NCBI RefSeq assembly: GCF_947623445.1
Contig: NC_135245.1
Coordinates: 1,805,501-1,869,500, forward strand
Direction: 5' to 3'
DNA from: Clavelina lepadiformis
Lineage: Eukaryota; Chordata; Ascidiacea; Aplousobranchia; Clavelinidae
DNA length: 64,000 nucleotides
Shown one piece after another: positions 53,801 to 64,000 of the stretch. The notes beneath the pieces are model-generated. The model saw only the letters and a program-made list of their open reading frames with translations, searched no databases and was not told the origin of the DNA. Position 1 is the first letter of the stretch; each line of letters starts with the position of its first letter. A program made the translations under genes and the position numbers.

Positions 53801-56800
53801 GCACTAACAGCGTTTTTTCTATTTTGGCTTTTACGTCTGCTTACGCAAGAGTTGGTAAAACTGACGCATGGCGATCTGATTCACAACCAAACATCGTAGA
53901 ATACTGGGACGATTGTTCTTACGGTTGCGGACGACCTGTTGAAATTTCCTGGACGGTTTTGTCTAATTTTAGTTCATTTGTAACACGTTGCTGCACGGTT
54001 TGCAGTGGAGTTAGCGCAGCACAAAAGCGTCGCGTGTTCAGTGTCTTTGCAACGTTAGAAAAGATTTAAAACTACTGCAGTTAATGAATTTTACTTGCGC
54101 GGACATTTCACTCGGACTCAATTGACATATTTACTAAAAATGCATTTTAAACTTGTTGTAAACAATTTCGAAGTTTGTAACGGATTCGTCACTTTGCCCA
54201 GTAAATTTAGCCACTTCGCCAACGTGAACAGAGTAAAAGCATCGATAGAAAATGGAAAACACGTTGGTGGAGGTGAAGATAGTGAAAAGGTTGTGGCGAA
54301 GTGTTAGATCGAAACGTATGAGGGGGGGCGTGCCATACGTGGATAAGTAAATAACGGGCGGTTTGATTAGCAAACTAGCGCGCCGAATCAATGAATTGTT
54401 CCGCTTGGACAAACAAAGTCTTCTCACGCGAGAAAGGCGACCCTTGATCCCAGAAGAGTGTATCTTGAGTATCGTGTTGTCAATATGTTTTTGTGACTCC
54501 AGCATCGGCCCGGTCAATGCCGTAGAGAAGACGACAGAACGTTAGAAGCAACAAAGGCAGCCCGTCGTTTTTCGCTGTTTTTAGCAACCTGCATTTTAGA
54601 GTTCACTTTAAGTTTATGGGAATGTTATCGGTGAAGTTTTGTTTTAACAATTTGCCTGTGTGTGTTGGAAAGATAAGATATTAATTGGTTTAATTCAATT
54701 CTTTTTTATTTTTATGCCCTAATATGGCACTGGACGCCGCTTATAGGGTTCAAGGTGAACCACATTAATAGAGAAAAGAAAACAGACCACAGGTAACAGC
54801 CATAAAGTGTAACAGCCATGCGGTCAAATTTAAATGCTTTTAAGTCAAGCGATAAAGGTTTTGCGCTATTTTGGTTGGCGGTCTATGGCCTAAAATAGAC
54901 TTTATCTATCGTAATAGCGATCTACTAACACAAATATGTTCACGCATGCATGCGTTAGTTTGTTACTAGCATTTGCGTTAAGCGTTAGTTCATGGAGCGA
55001 TTTAAATTTCGCGAATTCCTGACGCGTTTCAGGCGTCCGATCGAACTCTTCAATGCGAGAAATGTCAGTTCTGTCTCAACGCAAGCACTCCCTCGTTAGA
55101 CCCTGTCGAAGAACTTGCAGCTTACAGCACCGCAACAGTCCATATTTGGTGTTATGTGTTTCTCAACTATTTTGACAGCAGTTTGAGCGCTCTGTGGAGC
55201 GGTTGTTAGCTCATACACGGCTATTGTGAAATTGACGAGTGTGCCGTGGAGACGCTTTTTGGCTCCGGCTTCAAGGATAAATAGAAATTTATTCTATTTC
55301 GATACAAGTGTAATTAAATTTAAAAATTTGAGTTAAGACCACCAAGGAAAGAACAGCTTCGCCTAAGAAAGGCCGCTTCTGTCACAGGCAGCGAAAGTTT
55401 GATTGAAAATTAAGGAAATAATGCACTCTTTATGCAATACGAAAAGGCTGGTATTTGTACTGCAGTCAAATGCTGTTTATCTTAGCAGTCTATCAAGTTT
55501 AGCAAAACGGGTTGCGTAATTGTTTCTCGGGGGAGCTTTTTAGTACTAAAAGGTTTGTCTTGTTTGCAGACGTCATGTATCATATGTCGCACGGCTATGA
55601 CATAGGGCGCACGTAAGCAGTTTTGTCGCCACAGTTTCCCCACGAAGGTGGTGAACTTCGTACTCAAGTTTGTTAGTCTGATTGGTTACATAAAGTGGTC
55701 ATTTGGGGAAGTCATTGTTCGTAATGGTATTAAGTTTCGTGGAATATTTATTTTCGATTTGATACAGTTATTTATTGATTTGATTTTTTTGCCTTAAGAA
55801 TTTTTTCAGCCAGTGATTTTGCTTTCACGTTGTTCTTAAAAACAAATTTACTGTATTGGTTAATGGATGAAGTTCTTTATTCTTAACACACAAGTTGGCT
55901 TTTGGGCGATCATAACAAAACATGTGAATTTTATCCATTAATCTTGTGACTTGGCACTCATTATGAGGCCAAGTTAGGAAATGTTAACAATGTGTTAAAT
56001 GAATGTCGCTGTTGCTTCATCTATAGTTATTTTGTCGGACCAGTAAGTCATGTCAATAATTATTTGTAAAAATATTGACCAGACAATACTGCAAATTTGG
56101 CGATTTTGTCGTTATCAATTAACATTTTTCGCAAAAGAAGATTTTTAAAGAACCCTTATAGCCAATCTTTATAAAGTATATTAAAATACTAACGGTTATA
56201 ATAAAAGTGAACGAAATTTATCAAGGTCTATTTATTTATTATTGTAAATGCTGTATTTAACTTGACATCGTTAATTTTCTACACCGCCATTTTGAATGTT
56301 AATGGCCGATCTCCGGAGTAAATTTGTTCCTGTATTGTTCCTATTATTCCTGTTCCTTTGTTTGTTCCTTGTTCCTTGACACTCTGCAGCAGCATCAAGT
56401 CATATTACGCTCAATTACCTTCTTTTGTTGCTAATTTTGATTCTAAAGTTTCACGCTAAATATCTTCAAAATATGCAAAGTCAAACATTTTGGAACTTTG
56501 GCAGCATTTTTATGCGTTTGACGATGTGTCAGCAGATATCGACATGGTCACCGCCATAAAACTTAAAAGCAACAAAACATCAACTGAAAACAGAACAGGT
56601 CAATGATAGGTCAAATAGGTCAAACAGGTCAAATACTAATGATGAATGATAGGTACTTTTATCTTTCACAAGCACGTAAATGTATTCCAGCGTAGCCTCT
56701 CGAAATAAGCAAGATAAGGTGTTGTAAGTTGCGATCTATTATTTTAACATTAGCGTCGTTGAATGACACTTGCGTTTTGTATCTTGAAGATTGTCATTTT

Positions 56801-59800
56801 TCACGATGTTACAAAAGATAACCTTCACACTATTTTGAGGCTCATATCTGAAGTCATCATATGACTCAACAGCGACCTTTAACGGTCACGATTTACCAAA
56901 AATTGATCGCCTCTAGGATAGGATTTGGAACTTGACAATTCCACCCAAATCTTATACAGCTGTGGTGTTAGACACGACGTGAAATGACATGGCGTCGTGT
57001 TCTACAATCTATATCATCAGTGTAGCAAGCTCCTCGGTTATAGGTTTGTTGTTCGTTCGTTCGTTCGATATCTAAATGTACATAATGATTCATCGTCGTG
57101 TAAACTCAGTACCTCATCATAAAATCCGTCATTGTTCAACGTTTTTCGAGTTGCAGTTGGACCAGGGTGCCGCAGATTTACGAGAGATCCGCAAATAAGT
57201 TTTACTGTCCCGTACTTGCTTTTATTACATGTTGTTTTCTGCGTTTAGTTTCAGCTATTTTGAGCTGTATTTTAATACACCGAAGCATTAATGGCTTAAG
57301 AGTTAGGTTGTTATTTATAATCATTAAAGGGGAGACGTAGAATGTACATTTATCAAGTTCATCAGATTTTTTCTGGTGTTACTAACTACTAGAAACGAGG
57401 TTAGAAATTGCACGAATGACCATACACCCTTTGCAGAATGGTTTGTGATTGTGTTGTTAGAATTAGCATTTCTGATAGATGTGTAGATAGGGTGAAAAGT
57501 TGATAAAGCATAGACTTTAAGCTTATAGACTTAATTTACTTTTTGTGAAAGATATTTTTGTGTATACTTGTGATTTTTTTGCGTTTTAGGACAGCTCGGC
57601 TTTTGTTTCGAAAATATTAAAGCTAACTCTACTGGGCCAAATCTTTTTCACTGACATATTCAAGTACGTTTGCTTTTAATGTAAACAATTTTGTTTGTCC
57701 TAGCGTCTCCGTTTTTGAATTCAAATGCGACAACTGCGTCATAAACTACTCGCAACTGCGCTAAAGTGTCGATTTTTTAATTTCTCTTCTACCACATAGT
57801 GTCGCTAAGTAATAACTTTAGCCTGGGTTTGCACCGAAGATTCTCGCCTGGCATAAGCAATGCAATTAAAGCAATACGTACTGCTTACCTACCAGCGCTT
57901 ATTTGCCCAAACAATTGCCTGCAATGTATTCACCACTTCAGATTCGTAACAATAGTATTAATGTATTATTATTATAATACTATATGTAGTACAAACAAAA
58001 ACAGAGTAGATATCATCTCAAAGGCTAACTTTAATTTATTCAACAAGAGCTTTCGCAAGCTTGAGCATACTGATTCAGGTGATGGCCAAGTAAAGTTGTG
58101 GTAACAGTTCAGTAACTTTGTGCTTGGTAAATTTAATATCTCTTCAAAGGCATCCACTTATTTAACGTCAGCACACCAATTTGTTTTTGTTTAACTCGTT
58201 GTAATGTATTTTGTACAGAAAGTTAAACTTTAAGTGCAAAACATAGCAATTTTACGAAGGCAGAAATAAACAACTAAAGTGGACATGCTTTCAAAAAGTG
58301 GATTACCATACAAACATACTTCAGTTGCTTAAAGGTCAATTAGAAGTCTTGCGGCGAGCCACCGGCTACCGCAAAGGTTTATTTTTTACACCAAGGAGGT
58401 AACGACGGTGACTGTTGTGCCAACTATAAACTGGGTGAGTTGATATGATCTCCTTTGATTAATTCATTTTTAATTGGAGTGAAGTAAAACGCGTAACCTT
58501 CCCAAAAGTCGTCCAGGTCGCCGCCTTAATCAAATTACGGTTTTTGCTTACGTCAGAGCCTGCTCGCTTTAAAATTATCTTAAAATGCAAATCCAACGGT
58601 TGGTTGTCACTGTCACGTGAATGGTTTAAGTTTAAACAGAAAGCAGCTAACCTAAGAAGATGTGATTTTTGTCTTGTGTTTGTGTTGTGGCTTTTTTAAA
58701 ACTGGAATTTGTTATATGCGGCTCGAGCATGAAGCAGGTCTGGCCACCCCTGCACTATACGAAGGCCGAAGCTAAAAATATTTTTATGTCCTGTGTAACA
58801 TAAGCGGTGCACTTTTATGTTAAACTTGTAAGTAGACAACAAAAAGTATTGCCGCCGTTCAGCATAGAAGCAGTGACAACACAAAGCGATTTGATGCGAA
58901 CTAAAACAACCGCGAGGTGACGCTAACCGCACACATACTTTGCATTTCAGTGTATAATGTGAACATGTACTGTTCTTCATTACAAAACTAATTTACATGT
59001 TCTTGCTTTTTTTCTTGCTTCTTGCAATTAAATTGAAACGCGAAAACTACAAGTTGGTTTGTGTTTGTTGTATCGGTAATCGTTAGAGTTTTATATTATT
59101 GTTCAAAGCATTTGTTTATCCAAAGCTGTTTACAGCTTTCATCATATGAAAACTAAAGGTTGAGATTAAGGTGTAGTAGACTGTTCGCTCCGTTTTGCGC
59201 TACAACAACTATATGTCATAATCCAAAACGTTTTATCTGGAGTCACCGGGTGACCTTGCTGTAACACCAAATTTTATTTTGTTAATTAATTGTCGCTCAT
59301 CACCGAAACAACTACAAATACCTTTTGCAATGGTCAGGGAAACATAGCACACATATGTATACTTCTAGGGTCATTAATAAGGTTAGCTTCCAGCTGAAAG
59401 GTGGTATTGTGAATTATGTTTGAACAGTTTCTAAAACATCACACTTTGATTCGGCTTAAACATTAACTTGGCTATGATTTTACAACATCGTATGATCTTC
59501 CAGACCAACTGAAGTTTTGGTTAATTATTTCTTACACCGTACGTGGTGTTAAGTTTACACTTGTCTGCTATGTTTACGCTGTAACTAGTCTTTTGTGTTG
59601 GCTTTGCATACTTTGCCTAAGCCTATTGGCCGTCACGGTAATCCCAAAAGGATTAACAAGATGCTTAAAAGTTGTTTAAATTAGCAATTGTTTTCTCCCT
59701 TTGGTGTGACTAATGATTATGTATTTTACTCACCAAAAAATAATTACGAATTCGATCTATAATTATAACCAACTTTTAAAGGATAAAAGCGGTTTCAGTG

Positions 59801-62800
59801 ATCTTTTCACTTAAGAACGCGCTTGCAAGACCCGTTCCCGTTAACAGTGGGCTTAACAACAGCCTTGGTTGTCGCTTGTGGTTCGCATGAAGGCCACGAC
59901 CACTTTCTCCTTGGGTTTGTGTATATGTGCAGGACATATTCATAGTTAGGCGTCGACCAGAATTGTTTGGCTTAACCTGTTTTTTGTTCCACTCCCTGCA
60001 AGCGCTCAAAGTAATGAAACTTAATGTTCATGCCGTTTCAATTTGTCCTTCATGCTCGGTCGTCAAAAAGGTTGTAGTGTACCACCGGCAGTTGACAAAG
60101 ACAATTGCTGGTTACCCCAAACCAGGTTGGAAATACCCAGGGCCGAAGTATAAAAGAACGTCCAATGGTAGTGTTATAAAACCGCGTAAAGCTGTGGGAA
60201 CTATCGAATATACTTAATAGCTGTTATTAATTAAACGGGAATTAATGGCAGTGGTGCGATTGCCATTTAGCATAAACCTCTAAGAACATAGCTGGGCAGG
60301 TTATGTCATAATTTTCATTCGGTTGTCAAAATGGTATGTTATTTTCGAATATGATCGATCTTGTCTGCAATGTAACAAATGGCAGTCTCATGTATTTACA
60401 AGAAAAAGAAACACGATTTCATATTTATCCGTTTCAGCAAATTCGTTATGAAGCTTACAACCTTTCTGCTTTTTTATTGAATGTTCTGCCGGTTACAATA
60501 TATTTACACAGGCTGGCGACATAGGCTGTGGGCTGCACGGGCTTTTAGTTCAGTTTGTGTTTTTCATGTACTTTTATCTCTTTGCTTGTCGTTTCTGTTT
60601 GTTTAGTTATCTAATCGGCTTGGCCCGTATTCTCCCCCTTATCTACGGAATTTCGCTTGCTTATTGTAGCCCGCGGTTACTCGGGACTGTTCGTTTACGG
60701 GTTTATTCCGGGCCAAGCGTACAAGCCTTAATTATTTAACTGGATAAAGTACAACACGCCACTTGCCTGTCGAGCTAATTTATTTGCTCAGAAATAACGT
60801 TTGAATGTAACCTGCTGCATTTGTTTGACAAGCGGTAAAAATCACGTGTTCTGGAATTAGTAGAAGGGCGTTAAACTATGCAGCTAGGGGCGGTTTGTTT
60901 TGGAAAAGTTATAAGACAAAGCGAAGCGTCGCGCAAAACACACACCTACCTTCCATCCTTCTCGCGTTCTCAACCGCTGGCTATGGTTTGTTTACTTTCC
61001 CTTTGTCTTCTTGACTAATCCCTCTTAATTGATCGCCCAAAACGTAAATATCCAAACTCGTATGACGTCATCGATCGGTGACGCGATCTTTCATTTTGGG
61101 ATGATCTTGTTGTTTGTGCGGTTGTTCGCGATTTTACTCTTTGCTGAAAACGTGACGTTTGAGATGCGATGTTTGGGAGGAAATGCTAAGCCGTAGTAAG
61201 GCAATGTCCGGGGCCTGGCCAGCTGGACTGATGTCATTGTGGCTTTGACATTGCAACCGCGAGCTGATGATCGAATTAACTTAACAATACAAAATATGAG
61301 TCAATGGGTCTATGTCCATTTTAATAACAGTTACCGAACAGCTTTAAATAGTAAATTTTTGTCATTGATTAAAATGATCCGTGCGATATCAGCCATTGTT
61401 TTGGTTTGACTTTGATGACGATCACTTTAAACTTGTCCTGGTAAGTCTGCTTTTCTTGCCACTTTGTCTTCCAAACAAAGTGATTCATCTTTTACTGTGC
61501 ATGAGCGGTATCTTGACGTTTTAATCTTAAAATTTGCTTATTTGGATTTTTAGAAGAGGAAACATTTGTTTGTGTCCTAACAAAATGTAAACAAGTGACG
61601 GTGTGTGAAACTAGTTGAAATTGAAAACGAGAAATCCTTATAAAATTTTAGGCAAAACGAGTTTTTATTTTGCACGAGAAAAGGAAAAGTGCGATAAAGG
61701 CATCAAGTTTGTTTTGAAAACTTTCCAGCAGTTCCGCTAGCATAGACAGATTATAATTTCTCACTTTGCCGCATTTACGTAATTGTTTGTTTTTGACTTT
61801 TGCCTATCGCCGACGGTGCCGCGCACTCACTCCTGGCTAAGTTAAAAAAACAAACAAAGAAAAAGAGAAGCAAGATGTTATCTTTCTTCTCATCTCCTCA
61901 TCGGTAGCGATCAACCGCCTTCGCGCAAGAAAATCTTCTTTTCGGCGGCAACTTTACTCATCTCCGTCGCTGCACAACCCGATCGCGCATCATGCTTCGA
62001 GCTTTCGCCGTAGTCGCTTTTAGAAATGATGTAACTATTACGCTTTCCGATTGGCCGAGCACCAGCGGAGAAAACATATGTTTTAAAAGAAAAAAGGTGG
62101 TGATTTGCGAGCGGAGAGCGATATGCTCCGTGCTCAAGCAGAAAATTACGCCGCTTTGCAAGTCTGTTTTACAGCGATGACGTATAGCGTGGAGAAGTCC
62201 GAGCGAAAACCGCATAAATGACACGCTTCCAACATGGCTTATGTTGGATGAAGGATTTGTGTTTGACACAAAATAAACTAAAACCATTTTCCCGTATTAC
62301 CAGCACCCTGGCCTATAATATGAGGCTTCAATTTAGGTTGCTACCTTGACTTGCCTGTAGAAGTTAAACTGAGTTTCAAACCGACAATCCCTTTGTAATA
62401 ACAATGATCAGTGGACCACAGTGTTACATAACCTACCTGTAATTTTGGAACGAGGGTTCGCTTGAAATGGGTACGTGATGTTTATAGGTTTATGAGTCAC
62501 TCAGTCGTCTAATTGAAACCCGATCACACCAACTGTAACTTTACTCTGATAAGACCAAGATACGTCGGAAATTGTTCGAAAATGTTTCTAAAAATAGGTT
62601 CTCGGGGGTTATTTGCCGATATGTATTTTATGTTTAATGCGAAATCGTTAAATGGTTATAGTTACCATTTTAGTGTAAAACGTCAGTGTCTCGATCTTCG
62701 AATCAAAGTGTCCTTGTTAACAGCAGGTGTTATTGGTTTCGAAGCGCAGTGTTTTAGTTGAATAAAAAACGAAGAACGAGTTGACCAAAACCATTGTTTT

Positions 62801-64000
62801 TGCACTCTGATGTGGCTATTACAGGCCAAGGTTAGCATCGAAATCCGGTTAAGAACAATGGTCAGACTGCTAATTATCATCATAACCTTTCATTATCGTC
62901 TTCCTGCTACAGGCTATGGTATGTTCACGCGTTGTTTGAGTTAAGTTGGCTGTGAGCTTTAATGCATTTGTCACTCTTTGTGCTTTGCGAGGCTGGGCTT
63001 TTCGTAATGCGCGGAGTTAGTTGCTTGAGATTTATTGCTAGAAATTTCTTGATTGAAATGACCCCAATTCCGTGATTTGTCGTAATCCACCTTGAAATTT
63101 ACCGGCGCCTTGCCTCGTTTTGTAACCAGCGGTCACATCCCTTCAGTTGGGTATTTTAAGTTCATGACGTCACCGCCCACCAAGCTCGATTTTTTTCGGC
63201 GAGATTTTCCGTTTCTTTAACATGACGCGCGAAAAACTCGCTTTTCCGGGGTATCGGGTGTCGAACATCAATCAGTGAGATCTCCCCGCTCAAGAGCGAA
63301 AAATCGGCCGCCTCGTGTTCCGTTCCCTCTATGTTTGGAAACCTGATCAGCTATAACGAAATTGCTTATACAATCGACTAAACCGTCAGGGTCAATTTTG
63401 AAGTCACTCATGTGTGACCCTGCTTTACCTAAGTAGTCTTACCCAGTTGATATAAACAAATTTGAAACACTCCATACATTTGCAAACCAATTGTTATTTT
63501 GCTGGGTATCGATCAACGCTTAAATACAATAACAGGCGTAAAATCTGCCCATGAATTATGCTGCAGTAGTAAAAAGTATTCGGCTAAAGCAAGGCGACGG
63601 TAATAAGGCACAAAGGAACTACGAAAATTAAAGAAAACCTGGAAATGGATTTTTAGCAATTATGAAATCACTGACGGAAAAGGCAATTGGAATACGCAAA
63701 ATAAAATTGAACAACAACGAAGCTTAATAAGTTATAGAATCACACGAATACACCATGTTTTGCAAAGCGAAATATTAGCTTTAAATAAACGGAAGATGGT
63801 CAATGATTTCAAATTAAACTAGAATGCGTCGAAGCGCTAGTGCAAATTAAATTAAAAACGCTTTTACGCAAACTGAAAACTAAGAAAGATTGACGTGAAA
63901 AGGTGGCCAGCATATTTTCACGCACTTGATAAGGGACGAATTGAAAGATTTTGTCCCGATATAGTCATTGCCAGTTCTGATAAAGATTTGATTCAATCCA

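Larger units (their letters stand above)
45520..64000. other. About 18 kb without a supported gene
   Basis: No conserved domain was recognised on either strand. The open frames are short, A+T-rich and scattered. One CArG match (CCATATATGG near 49854) occurs. The region may be the upstream regulatory domain of the G-alpha gene, or an intron of a gene whose exons lie outside the window. Two exon-like pieces and one MITE are listed separately. Confidence 0.5.

Noticed and set aside
57799..58104. Plus-strand frame ending SGDGQVKLW, reminiscent of a WD repeat
   Set aside because: Only nine residues fit, with no further blades and no flanking exons; coincidence is likelier.

Overview
This is a eukaryotic nuclear window, A+T-rich, with many short and medium introns. 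It most likely comes from a tunicate (an ascidian such as Ciona or a relative). The case rests on a deuterostome-like cytoplasmic actin and on an arthropod-type (hemocyanin-superfamily) phenoloxidase, which among chordates I know only from ascidians. The species call is inference.

Layout. (1) 682-2179, minus: a complete six-exon cytoplasmic-type actin. Its 5' flank (2.6-5.6 kb) carries seven perfect CArG (SRF) boxes. (2) 5.6-12.3 kb: intergenic, with a nested inverted-repeat element near 11.1-11.9 kb. (3) 12371-24433, plus: synaptojanin, about 27 exons, with SAC phosphatase, 5-phosphatase, a diverged RRM-like segment and a proline-rich tail. Two SH3 domains sit inside the 5-phosphatase domain. 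(4) 24.4-27.3 kb: intergenic, with a LINE remnant. (5) 27327-37169, plus: a 27-exon gene that reads in frame from end to end (about 1573 residues). It joins a metzincin-type zinc protease, an Ig-like region, a helical linker, a full type-3 copper hemocyanin/phenoloxidase and an unassigned C-terminal region. (6) 37930-45519, minus: a Gq-class G-protein alpha subunit with about 114 extra residues in switch III and Ala at the position equivalent to Ras Gly12. (7) 45.5-64 kb: about 18 kb with no gene I can support, holding a MITE-like element with an internal minisatellite and two weak exon candidates.

All exon models were assembled by hand from splice signals, reading-frame phase and family similarity. 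Phases close without error for the actin, fusion and G-alpha genes, and for synaptojanin from its third exon onward. The first two synaptojanin exons are tentative. No operon-like linkage is implied. The unifying theme is domain rearrangement: three neighbouring genes each carry an unusual domain inserted in, or fused to, an otherwise conserved enzyme.
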